A stretch of DNA of 12,325 nucleotides from an uncultured Clostridia bacterium (GTDB taxonomy: Bacteria; Bacillota; Clostridia; Christensenellales; UBA3700): NCBI GenBank assembly GCA_937880755.1, contig CALGRX010000010.1, positions 1 to 12,325 of the forward strand. The letters run 5' to 3'. Shown here piece by piece: positions 7,291 through 12,325 of this stretch (positions are counted from its first letter, which is position 1; each line of letters starts with the position of its first letter). The notes under the pieces were generated by a model that was not told the DNA's origin, did no database searches, and was given only the letters and a program-made list of their open reading frames with translations. A program made the position numbers and the translations under genes.

Positions 7291-8709
7291 TTAATTATTT
7301 TTTTTGCTTTCTTCTATTTCTCTATGTAATTCAAAAACGTTTTGAACTTTAGACAATATTTCAATTACAATTAAATCTGTTGCTTTAAATAAATTAAAGA
7401 CATCTGCCCATGCTCCCGTATTAGCAAACCACATATAACCGTTTGCGTGCGATAACATTTGGCTTTCAACGTAATCAAGTTTAACGGGTTCAATAAAGTA
7501 CTCTCCAAATTGACTGAAAGAATTTGACAAAAACGTATTAACCATCTTTGTCAAACTTAAAGTGCAACCTTTTTCGTCTATTGTGTATCCTGTGGTCCTA
7601 ACAATACTTTTATCAAAATTTTCCTTACTGCAACCATTAGGATAAATTTTTAAGTATAACTCATACGCTTTTGATGTATCAAATTCCATATTCATATTTC
7701 TCAAATATGAAATGTGGGCATGTTCATTAAACAAGTTAGAATAATCTTTATCCAATCTTTTTTGAAGATAATTATATTCAAACCCCATTAAAAGTTCTAG
7801 CATTATCTTCCATTTTGTTTTTACCTGTTCACGAAACCCCATTAAACAATCTAAAATCATCTCCTCATGCAATAAGGTAATTGTATAAAGAGTATCACTA
7901 ACATAATTTTCTTTATAATAATCCTTAAAAACATTAGCTATTCCACAAAGAAGTTTCGCCTGTTTTCCTATTAATTCATATTGCCTTTGCGAAATATCCG
8001 AATGCATGCTTAACGAAGCATGTTTTGTCAATGTGTTTTCACTATTAGATAATGAAGAATATTCTTTTTTTATTAAATTATAAACTATTAATTCGTATCC
8101 TATATATTCATAACACTTGTAAGATAAATTGATTGAGGGATGAACACACTGACTACAAGCACCATAGATTTTAGTCAATTCATCACCTAAGTACCGAGAA
8201 ATTAAATTATGGTGATTTTCCTTAGGGTTACATAAAAATGGAATTTGCGAATCCACTATATCCGCAATTTCTTTATCACTAAATCTATCTTTTAATTTAT
8301 TGTGATAAAACGAACTTGCATCATTATAATCTTTTTCAAGTTTTTCAGGAATTAAAATTTTGTCGATAAAATCAAATCTTTTATACTCGTTATACTCTAT
8401 CAAAAATACCTGTTTTTGCAACAACTCAACCTTTTCATTAGGGATATCACCAGCAGTATACATCCTTTTTAATGCAAAACCCTCTATGATACATCTAACG
8501 TTTTGCAAAGAACCAATACTATCTTGATATCCATAATATAAATTTTTAAGCAAACTTAAAGCATTAGAAGTTATATGAAAATCAATAATATCATTAAAAG
8601 CATATTTATTTTCTAATTTTAAATCCTCCGACTTTTTCATTAACTTATAATTGTAATCATATATTTTCCCAAAAAGTTCATTTATTTCTATTTCTAAATT
8701 CTTATCCAT
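7291..8709 (-). CDS. Uncharacterised all-helical 472-aa protein, possibly DUF5677/HEPN-like
   Basis: I do not recognise this protein with certainty. It is predicted soluble and almost wholly helical, and it appears to be two related halves. Half 1 has a helix with VRCIIEGFALKRMY (71-84) and later YGACSQCVHPSI (182-193). Half 2 has a comparable helix region (about 290-320) and then YVESQMLSHANGYM (413-426). The pattern of a Y/S-rich helix followed by a conserved His, after an R..E helix, recalls DUF5677 and other HEPN-like abortive-infection families, but I cannot confirm this. It is the last gene of a three-gene - strand operon behind an XRE regulator and an RNase III, 39 nt after the XRE stop. 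The start at 8709 has only a weak purine-rich site (AAAGAG). It is AT-rich like kwaAB. Confidence 0.8.
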   Translation of the reverse strand: MDKNLEIEINELFGKIYDYNYKLMKKSEDLKLENKYAFNDIIDFHITSNALSLLKNLYYGYQDSIGSLQNVRCIIEGFALKRMYTAGDIPNEKVELLQKQVFLIEYNEYKRFDFIDKILIPEKLEKDYNDASSFYHNKLKDRFSDKEIADIVDSQIPFLCNPKENHHNLISRYLGDELTKIYGACSQCVHPSINLSYKCYEYIGYELIVYNLIKKEYSSLSNSENTLTKHASLSMHSDISQRQYELIGKQAKLLCGIANVFKDYYKENYVSDTLYTITLLHEEMILDCLMGFREQVKTKWKIMLELLMGFEYNYLQKRLDKDYSNLFNEHAHISYLRNMNMEFDTSKAYELYLKIYPNGCSKENFDKSIVRTTGYTIDEKGCTLSLTKMVNTFLSNSFSQFGEYFIEPVKLDYVESQMLSHANGYMWFANTGAWADVFNLFKATDLIVIEILSKVQNVFELHREIEESKKNN

Positions 8710-8748
8710 AACTTTTTCTCTTTATTCTTGTTAAAAGTTCCACTTTCC

Positions 8749-8934
8749 TTAAATTCTTCCGATTAAATAATCAACGGTGACGTTGAAATACTCTGCTAAT
8801 TTACATAACGTGGATATATCAGGTTCTCTTTTCCCGTTTTCATATCTAGCGTAAGAGATTTCTGAATATCCTATAATTTCTGCAACTTCTTTTTGTGTTA
8901 AACCTTTAGATTCGCGGAGTTCTTTTAGTCTCAT
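8749..8934 (-). CDS. Small XRE-family helix-turn-helix regulator
   Basis: A 61-aa protein that is nearly all HTH_3 domain: LRESKGLTQKEVAEIIGYSE is helices 1-2 and the start of the recognition helix, then YARYENGKREPDISTLCKLAEYF and the usual ending VDYLIGR. It is a stand-alone DNA-binding protein of the Cro/CI type. Its GGAGGAG site is formed by the last codons of the RNase III gene, 1 nt away, so translation is coupled. A likely role is control of its own operon; a palindrome beside the -35 box at 10183-10197 is a candidate target. Being the middle gene between a nuclease and an unknown protein is common in toxin-antitoxin or defence cassettes. Confidence 0.9.
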   Translation of the reverse strand: MRLKELRESKGLTQKEVAEIIGYSEISYARYENGKREPDISTLCKLAEYFNVTVDYLIGRI

Positions 8935-8935
8935 A

Positions 8936-9919
8936 TTACTCCTCCACTTCTAATATTTCACAAAGCATACTGTATGCTACAGATTTTTTACCGTTTTTCT
9001 TGGATGAATGTTTTCCCGTCCATGCACCATGCCCCTCAACATGGCACTCACATTGCCATACGGGATTACCATTGTCATCGTAAGACTCATAAAACCTATA
9101 CTCTGGTTTTTCTATATAACCCTTTTGATAAAGCTCTTGTAGTTGATTTATCGCCTTATCAAAATCAGGCTCACCTACTTCGTCTATAGGAAGAATTAAT
9201 TCATCCTCTTCTTCTAAATATTCATAAGCATATTGTGCAGCATCCATTCTTGCTTCACGCTTAGAATAGCCATGCCCTTCAAAACTAAGCTCATCGGACA
9301 AATTCAAAGTGCAATCAAATACTTCATCATCCGTTCTATAAAACTCATAGCATGGTAATTCACCATACTTCTTTTGACACCAAGCTTGAATTAAATCAAC
9401 GTAATTTTTATCGTCGTTAAATCCATTTTGAAGATAATAATGAATGTCTAACATTGTATCGACAACGTCCTCTAAAGTTTCCGTATCCCAATAACAATCA
9501 ATTGCAACTGCACCAATTATCGCTTCAAACAAATCCTCTTTTACTGAATCCAAATGTTGAGCATTTTGACCAATATCACCTTTACCCATTAAAAGGTAAT
9601 CCGCAAAACCTAATACGTCAATACGATGTGCAAGCATCTTTCTACATACTAGATTTTTCTTTATGTCAGTAAGTTGCCCCTCAGTCTTTGTGGACGTATA
9701 TTTGCCGTTTTGTGTTTCATCTCCATAACAAACGCTAAGTTTCTTCATAACAATAAATTCTAAGGCCTTATCACCATAAAATTCAAGAACCTCGTTATGA
9801 TGCGCACCGTTTCCTTCTTCTGAATAAGATTTTCTAGTAAAAGCCTGTCTTAATAATCTAGGCTCGTTAAAATCATAATCCAAACGTTCTTCAATAAATT
9901 GTAATTCTTTATCCGTCAT
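8936..9919 (-). CDS. Accessory ribonuclease III with two dsRNA-binding domains
   Basis: A 327-aa endonuclease predicted to cut double-stranded RNA. The RNase III domain (about 4-165) contains the signature HNEVLEFYGDKAL with E43, E46 and D50, plus E80 and D129/E132 in EDLFEAIIG. These match all six catalytic carboxylates of the family, so it should be active. It is followed by two dsRNA-binding domains: about 172-236, ending GHGYSKREARMDAAQYAYEYL without the last residue class change, and about 254-325, with HSSKKNGKKSVAYSML. Ordinary bacterial RNase III (about 230 aa) has one such domain, so this is an accessory paralogue rather than the housekeeping gene. The AAGGAGG site lies 10 nt before the ATG inside a hairpin. 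The gene heads the operon. Confidence 0.9.
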   Translation of the reverse strand: MTDKELQFIEERLDYDFNEPRLLRQAFTRKSYSEEGNGAHHNEVLEFYGDKALEFIVMKKLSVCYGDETQNGKYTSTKTEGQLTDIKKNLVCRKMLAHRIDVLGFADYLLMGKGDIGQNAQHLDSVKEDLFEAIIGAVAIDCYWDTETLEDVVDTMLDIHYYLQNGFNDDKNYVDLIQAWCQKKYGELPCYEFYRTDDEVFDCTLNLSDELSFEGHGYSKREARMDAAQYAYEYLEEEDELILPIDEVGEPDFDKAINQLQELYQKGYIEKPEYRFYESYDDNGNPVWQCECHVEGHGAWTGKHSSKKNGKKSVAYSMLCEILEVEE

Positions 9920-9928
9920 AATAAAATG

Positions 9929-9955
9929 ACCTCCTTGTGTAATTTACAAGAAGGT
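9929..9955 (-). promoter_or_regulatory. Hairpin that sequesters the RNase III ribosome binding site
   Basis: In the - strand RNA, ACCTTCTTGT pairs over 10 bp (nine Watson-Crick, one G-U) with ACAAGGAGGT around a 7-nt loop. The 3' arm is the Shine-Dalgarno sequence. When folded it should block translation. Opening could come from a protein, a ribosome upstream, or cleavage by RNase III itself. Confidence 0.65.
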
Positions 9956-9971
9956 ATAAAAATAGCCCGAC

Positions 9972-9993
9972 AAAAAGCCCACTACGTGCGCTT
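9972..9993 (-). terminator. Possible attenuator hairpin in the RNase III leader
   Basis: In the - strand RNA, AAGCGCAC pairs with GTGGGCTT (8 bp with one G-G mismatch, loop GTA), directly followed by U residues. GTGC about 20 nt upstream (in CTGGTGCTCG) could compete for the GCAC of the left arm. It would stop transcription before the RNase III gene. Confidence 0.45.
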
Positions 9994-10043
9994 AATAATT
10001 CGAGCACCAGTAAATAAAATAAATCTAAACAAACCAGTCTAAC

Positions 10044-10075
10044 TTGATGAAAACCACTTGCATAGTTTTAATCAA
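10044..10075 (-). promoter_or_regulatory. Leader hairpin upstream of the RNase III gene
   Basis: In the - strand RNA, TTGATTAAAAC pairs with GTTTTCATCAA (10 of 11 positions, one mismatch), leaving the loop TATGCAAGTG. It sits between the leader ORF and the attenuator. AAATCT and AGATTT on either side could form an enclosing stem. Such stems could be RNase III substrates. Confidence 0.45.
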
Positions 10076-10077
10076 AC

Positions 10078-10128
10078 CTACTTATCTTCTTGTCTAGGAG
10101 ATTTTACATACCAGTACTTTCGTACCAT
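10078..10128 (-). other. Possible 16-codon leader ORF
   Basis: An ATG about 8 nt from the predicted transcript start opens MVRKYWYVKSPRQEDK and a TAG stop. There is no Shine-Dalgarno site, so it would need near-leaderless initiation. It is basic and aromatic (K, R, Y, W) and precedes the hairpins, as leader peptides of attenuated genes do. GTAC-GAAA-GTAC near its start forms a small hairpin. It may be chance. Confidence 0.28.
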
Positions 10129-10142
10129 CTTGTTGTGCTTTT

Positions 10143-10171
10143 ATTATAGCAAAAACGAAAAAGAAAGTCAA
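10143..10171 (-). promoter_or_regulatory. Consensus promoter of the RNase III-XRE-472-aa operon
   Basis: On the - strand, TTGACT (10166-10171) and TATAAT (10143-10148) are 17 bp apart. These are the same hexamers as the ietA promoter. The transcript should start near 10136, giving an untranslated leader of about 217 nt before the ATG at 9919, which accounts for the gene-free stretch 9920-10136. Confidence 0.85.
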
Positions 10172-10182
10172 TATGTTTGACC

Positions 10183-10197
10183 TATCCGTTTTGGATA
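10183..10197. promoter_or_regulatory. Palindrome upstream of the RNase III operon promoter
   Basis: A perfect 5-bp inverted repeat, TATCC-GTTTT-GGATA, lies 12 bp upstream of the -35 box. Its size fits a site for a dimeric XRE-type repressor such as the one encoded in this operon. The assignment is inferred from position only. Confidence 0.35.
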
Positions 10198-10213
10198 TAT
10201 AAATAAAAAATTT

Positions 10214-10240
10214 TAGCCTTTTTACATAGTAAAAAGGCTA
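10214..10240 (-). terminator. Terminator after tRNA-Arg(CCT)
   Basis: TAGCCTTTTT and AAAAAGGCTA form a perfect 10-bp stem with a 7-nt loop, 3 nt after the tRNA CCA end. On the - strand it is followed by AAATTTTTT. Confidence 0.8.
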
Positions 10241-10242
10241 AC

Positions 10243-10319
10243 TGGCGTTCGTGATTGGAGTCGAACCAACGGCGTTTCGCTTAGGAGGCGAACCCTCTAT
10301 CCTACTGAGGTACACGAAC
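10243..10319 (-). tRNA. tRNA-Arg, anticodon CCT, encoded CCA
   Basis: A complete cloverleaf read on the - strand: acceptor GTTCGTG/CACGAAC, D-stem CCTC/GAGG, anticodon stem TTCGC/GCGAA around loop CTCCTAA, T-stem GTTGG/CCAAT around TTCGACT, discriminator G and CCA (74 nt plus CCA). It decodes AGG. It has a terminator of its own but no clear promoter nearby. About 280 nt upstream lies the 5' half of a second, different tRNA with the same anticodon loop. This intact copy may therefore be carried by the element to replace the split one. Confidence 0.95.
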
Positions 10320-10341
10320 ATATTATTCAATTTTTATTGTT

Positions 10342-10466
10342 TTGACTCTATCTAATACTTATTTTTATTCCGCTTATTATTCCAAAAAATAGGCTCTTTT
10401 TTTCTATTCCGTTTCAAAATCGCTTTTACACGTTTTTGGAATAGCTTAAGTATTAGATTGTGTCAA
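10342..10466. repeat. Nested inverted repeats, probable att-arm region
   Basis: Outer arms 10342-10361 and 10447-10466 match at 18 of 20 positions (consensus TTGACnCnATCTAATACTTA). Inner arms 10378-10388 and 10433-10443 are a perfect 11-bp inverted repeat (TATTCCAAAAA). ATTCC or ATTCCG recurs across 10367-10510. Placement between a tRNA and a split tRNA suggests recombinase or accessory-protein binding sites; a MITE-like remnant is an alternative. No gene is seen in 10320-10600. Confidence 0.6.
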
Positions 10467-10470
10467 TTTT

Positions 10471-10486
10471 ACCCATTTTTTTGGGT
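10471..10486. repeat. Short ACCCA/TGGGT hairpin
   Basis: ACCCA and TGGGT pair around six T residues, directly right of the nested inverted repeats. It is a weak 5-bp stem of unknown role, possibly part of the att-arm region. Confidence 0.4.
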
Positions 10487-10489
10487 GTT

Positions 10490-10510
10490 ATTCCGCATCA
10501 ATTCCGCATC
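10490..10510. repeat. Tandem direct repeat of ATTCCGCATC
   Basis: ATTCCGCATC occurs twice, separated by one A, and the pair is flanked by GTGTTA on both sides. The ATTCCG core also occurs inside the nested inverted repeats to the left. Repeats of this kind are common at recombinase arm sites. Confidence 0.6.
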
Positions 10511-10572
10511 GTGTTAATACATATCCAAAACTCGTCAAAATGCCATGTTTTAGGTATTACTTTTAGCCAAAT

Positions 10573-10588
10573 CTCGTGTTTACACGAG
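10573..10588. repeat. 16-bp perfect palindrome beside the split tRNA
   Basis: CTCGTGTTTACACGAG is self-complementary apart from its two central bases and lies 12 bp from the tRNA break at 10601. It could be a protein-binding site at the element end. Confidence 0.5.
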
Positions 10589-10600
10589 CCAATCCCAAAG

Positions 10601-10638
10601 TTAGGAGGGGCTTGTTATATCCATTTAACTATGGAGGC
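10601..10638 (-). pseudogene. 5' half of a tRNA-Arg(CCT) gene, split after the anticodon loop
   Basis: Read on the - strand these 38 nt are tRNA positions 1-38: acceptor 5' strand GCCTCCA, TA, D-stem GTTA/TAAC around a loop with GG, A26, anticodon 5' strand AGCCC, and loop CTCCTAA. The expected partner GGGCT and a 3' half ending TGGAGGC are absent; the sequence continues CTTTGGGATTGG instead. The clean break at the anticodon loop is what recombination within that loop would leave. A promoter for it remains at 10698-10726. Confidence 0.8.
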
Positions 10639-10697
10639 AAGCTTGAGTGCAAAGTAAGCGGAGCGATTTTCTATATCGTTTGCTACATTCAATAGAG

Positions 10698-10726
10698 ATT
10701 ATATAATATTTATTGTAAAAAAGCAA
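10698..10726 (-). promoter_or_regulatory. Probable promoter of the split host tRNA-Arg
   Basis: On the - strand, TTGCTT (10721-10726) and TATAAT (10698-10703) are 17 bp apart, with the start site about 55 nt upstream of the tRNA 5' end. The transcript would run through the tRNA half into the element and on to the intact tRNA-Arg, which lacks an obvious promoter of its own. Confidence 0.5.
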
Positions 10727-10763
10727 CGAAAGAAACTCGAAAGGCGAATAATTTAGCAATATG

Positions 10764-10789
10764 CAAAAACTCGTAATGCAAATACGAGT
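10764..10789 (-). terminator. Terminator downstream of the cytidylate kinase-like pseudogene
   Basis: ACTCGTA and TACGAGT form a perfect 7-bp stem with a 7-nt loop (10769-10789), followed on the - strand by TTTTTG. It lies about 80 nt after the pseudogene stop. Confidence 0.6.
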
Positions 10790-10804
10790 ATCATCAAACG
10801 ACAA

Positions 10805-10827
10805 AGCCCCGCAAAAAAAGCGAAGCT
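10805..10827 (-). repeat. Second hairpin after the cytidylate kinase-like pseudogene
   Basis: In the - strand RNA, AGCTTCGC pairs with GCGGGGCT (8 bp including two G-U pairs) around seven T residues. It may be an additional weak terminator. The rest of 10640-10870 shows nothing coding. Confidence 0.4.
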
Positions 10828-10870
10828 GTCTAATAAATAAATGCAAAAAAATAGCATTTTAGTTGTTCAA

Positions 10871-11481
10871 TTAGCGCTTTACGTAGCCGTCGGCAGTCTT
10901 GCTATACATTCTCTCTACGTATTGACAAATGTTCTCCACTACTTGCTCGTTTCCAGCCGAGCAGTCAAGGCAAAGGTCGTAGTTGTGCTCCTCTCACCCC
11001 ACTTATGATTGGAGATAATCTCGTAATAATAGCCTCTTGCCTTATCGCTGGATTTTATTCTCTTTTGAGCTTCGATTGGGCTGTCGCCGTAAATTTTAAT
11101 CACGTTGTCGATTCTATAATTTTCCGGTGCGTACAAAAATACTTTTATCACGCCGTTTCTATCTCTCAAGACGTAGTCCGCGGCTCTGCCGACGATGAAG
11201 AATTATTCTTTGTCTGCCCAAGCGCATATAATTTCGCTTTGAGCGATAATTGATTCCTTCTTGGCGTCCCAAGAAAGGTTTAGCGAATAACAATCCTGTT
11301 CAGAGCCGTTCTCAATATAACGTCTATCCAGCCCCCTATGCTGCACCTCTATCATAAAAAGTTCTTTATCGTAAAATTTAAGTCCGAGTTTTTGTGCAAT
11401 CATTTTTGCAATTCTCTTGCCTTTGATACCGTGTTGTCTAGAAACCGTTATGATGAGATTAGAGTTTTGCGACACGCTCAT
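10871..11481 (-). pseudogene. Decayed cytidylate kinase-like gene
   Basis: A remnant of the cytidylate kinase-like family (P-loop NTPase, normally about 200 aa). The start NLIITVSRQHGIKGKRIAKM is the modified P-loop region, followed by KLGLKFYDKELF and, later, IVGRAADYVLRDRN. It is broken twice. An in-frame TAA at 11203-11205 follows ADKE, and reading continues in the same frame with FFIVGRAADYVL. Near 10990 a 1-nt loss after KWGER changes frame; the correct tail (HNYDLCLDCS, ending YVKR) is in another frame and stops at 10871. It sits directly behind a MATE exporter remnant. Both lesions could be assembly errors, but the neighbour is also decayed. Confidence 0.8.
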
Positions 11482-11918
11482 TCTCTCGAGCACGTTGATT
11501 TTTTGCGTTTTGCCTCTTTCACAAAAACGAGTGCAAAAAACCGCCGTTGCCGCCTCTGCTATCGGGAGGGTCAAACTATCTCTATCACGTTGGGCGAAAG
11601 CGTAAAGAGATAGGCAATCGGAAAGACGAACACCACCAATCTCAAAAGCGATATTATCAGTGGTTTGACCGCGTAGCCCAACGCTTGTAAAACGCCCGTG
11701 CCGACGCCTATCACGATTATCATAATCTGTACGGGAAAGGCAACGGTTAGCGCTAGATTGGCAAGAGCGCCCGTACCTTGCATATTGGCTACGAATATAC
11801 TGTCAACCACGTTATACAGCGCTTGCAACGCCATTGAGATCCTCATTGGCATCCCCATCTTCCAAACCTATTTTTTCAACGGCTCTATTGCCATTTTGTT
11901 TTGTTTTTTGTTGTGCAT
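11478..11918 (-). pseudogene. Decayed MATE-family exporter gene with internal deletion
   Basis: Begins at the ATG at 11918 after GGAGAGG. Codon 17 is a TAG in the segment MAIEPLKK-stop-VWKMGMPM; the first MATE helix follows (MALQALYNVVDSIFVANM, then FPVQIMIIVIGVGTGV). The text then jumps straight to the C-terminal part (LQALGYAVKPLIISLLRLVV), so about 300 residues are missing. Near 11575 a frameshift moves the last segment (TLPIAEAATAVFC, then KTQKINVLE) into the frame of the following kinase remnant. Intact MATE proteins are 440-460 aa Na+/H+-coupled drug exporters. With a nonsense codon, a deletion and a frameshift it cannot make a working transporter. Confidence 0.85.
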
Positions 11919-11937
11919 ATTCACCTCTCCGTTGGTT

Positions 11938-11960
11938 TTGCGCAAAAAAAATTGGCGCAA
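11938..11960. repeat. TTGCGC/GCGCAA hairpin in the MATE leader
   Basis: A perfect 6-bp inverted repeat with an 11-nt A/T-rich loop lies 20 nt upstream of the MATE remnant start. Its role is unknown; it could be a leader attenuator or operator. Confidence 0.45.
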
Positions 11961-12004
11961 TTCCATCAAGTTGGACTTACACCTTTCGACTACTCACTTT
12001 GCTA

Positions 12005-12033
12005 TATTTATCATTTTGCAAAAATTTATTCAA
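12005..12033 (-). promoter_or_regulatory. Possible promoter of the decayed MATE gene
   Basis: On the - strand, TTGAAT (12028-12033) and TAAATA (12005-12010) are 17 bp apart, roughly 90 nt upstream of the MATE start. It is a moderate match. Nothing else is seen between 11961 and 12158. Confidence 0.35.
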
Positions 12034-12158
12034 CTTTTTTCCTTGACAATGCAAAATTATTGCTATTTTTAGTAGTCTTATTTCCCTTTTTGCCCGCATC
12101 TACCGATATTCTATCCCACCCATATCCCACAAAATATCAACAATTACTCAAAAAACAA

Positions 12159-12187
12159 TAGACAACCATGCAATTTTGTGCTAAAAT
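12159..12187 (+). promoter_or_regulatory. Promoter of tRNA-Glu
   Basis: TAGACA (12159-12164) and TAAAAT (12182-12187) are 17 bp apart. Transcription would start about 12 nt before the mature tRNA 5' end at 12206. Confidence 0.6.
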
Positions 12188-12205
12188 GACTAAGCAATTG
12201 AATAA

Positions 12206-12280
12206 GGCTCCATGGTCAAGCGGTTAAGACTCAGCCCTCTCACGGCTGCTACCGGGGTTCGAATCCCCGTGGAGTCACCA
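12206..12280 (+). tRNA. tRNA-Glu, anticodon CTC, encoded CCA
   Basis: A complete cloverleaf: acceptor GGCTCCA/TGGAGTC (one G-U pair), anticodon stem CAGCC/GGCTG around loop CTCTCAC, T-stem CGGGG/CCCCG around TTCGAAT, then A and CCA (72 nt plus CCA). It decodes GAG. It is probably a chromosomal gene outside the element. The remaining 45 nt of the window hold nothing recognisable. Confidence 0.95.
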
Positions 12281-12325
12281 AAAATAAGAATACTCTCGAA
12301 TTTGGCTTTTTTTAGGATAATTGGC

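Noticed and set aside
10243..10260. Integration at the 3' end of the intact tRNA-Arg
   Set aside because: Possible in principle, but no repeat of this tRNA 3' end is seen in the window, and the tRNA has its own adjacent terminator. The 38-nt tRNA half at 10601 is a better junction candidate. The left end of the element is needed to decide.
10342..10510. CRISPR array
   Set aside because: The repeats are few, short, of mixed orientation and irregular spacing, and no cas genes are present.
10460..10657. 65-aa ORF on the + strand
   Set aside because: It covers the repeat zone and runs antisense through the split tRNA; it has no ribosome binding site and no protein-like pattern.
11203..11205. 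In-frame TAA in the kinase-like gene as recoding
   Set aside because: Recoding of UAA as sense is not expected here, and the same gene has a frameshift and a decayed neighbour, so a nonsense mutation is simpler.
11698..12161. Overlapping + strand ORFs of 70-124 aa
   Set aside because: They are antisense to the MATE remnant or lie in low-complexity AT-rich sequence, with no ribosome binding sites.

Overview
The window looks like a large part of an integrated mobile element in the chromosome of a low-GC Gram-positive bacterium (Bacillota, perhaps an uncultured clostridial or related lineage). The reasons are AT-rich sequence, strong AAGGAGG ribosome binding sites, TTGACT/TATAAT promoters with 17-bp spacers, U-run terminators and tRNA genes with encoded CCA ends. 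No species can be named from sequence alone, and the left end of the element lies outside the window.

Region 1 (1-2320, + strand) is a recombination module: a small excisionase-like gene with a TTG start, a 471-aa tyrosine recombinase, then two more genes built from the same excisionase-like winged-helix fold, one of them a two-domain tandem. That makes four such domains around one integrase. A strong hairpin terminator closes the module.

Region 2 (2365-7202, + strand) is a four-gene anti-phage operon from one consensus promoter. An AAA+ ATPase and a subtilisin-like protease match IetA/IetS (first described as a plasmid-stabilising toxin-antitoxin pair, later as an anti-phage system). They are followed without a terminator by a four-helix membrane protein and a DUF4868-like protein that match KwaA/KwaB of Kiwa. 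IetA ends in a helix-turn-helix, and the promoter carries direct and inverted repeats, so self-regulation is plausible. Similar hairpins in opposite orientation bracket this operon.

Region 3 (7291-10197, - strand) converges on region 2. It encodes an unusual RNase III with two dsRNA-binding domains and all catalytic carboxylates, a small XRE repressor-like protein, and a 472-aa all-helical protein that may be DUF5677/HEPN-like. A 217-nt leader precedes the operon; it contains a short ORF, a possible attenuator and a 10-bp hairpin that hides the RNase III ribosome binding site. This could be a new accessory (defence) cassette.

Region 4 (10214-10726) is the probable element-chromosome junction. 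It has an intact tRNA-Arg(CCT), a zone of inverted and direct repeats, and then exactly the first 38 nucleotides of a different tRNA-Arg(CCT), which breaks off at the end of the anticodon loop. The simplest reading is that the element recombined into the anticodon loop of a host tRNA-Arg(CCT) gene and brings an intact replacement tRNA.

Region 5 (10769-12325) looks like chromosomal flank: a decayed cytidylate kinase-like gene, a decayed and internally deleted MATE exporter gene, and an intact tRNA-Glu(CTC) with its own promoter.
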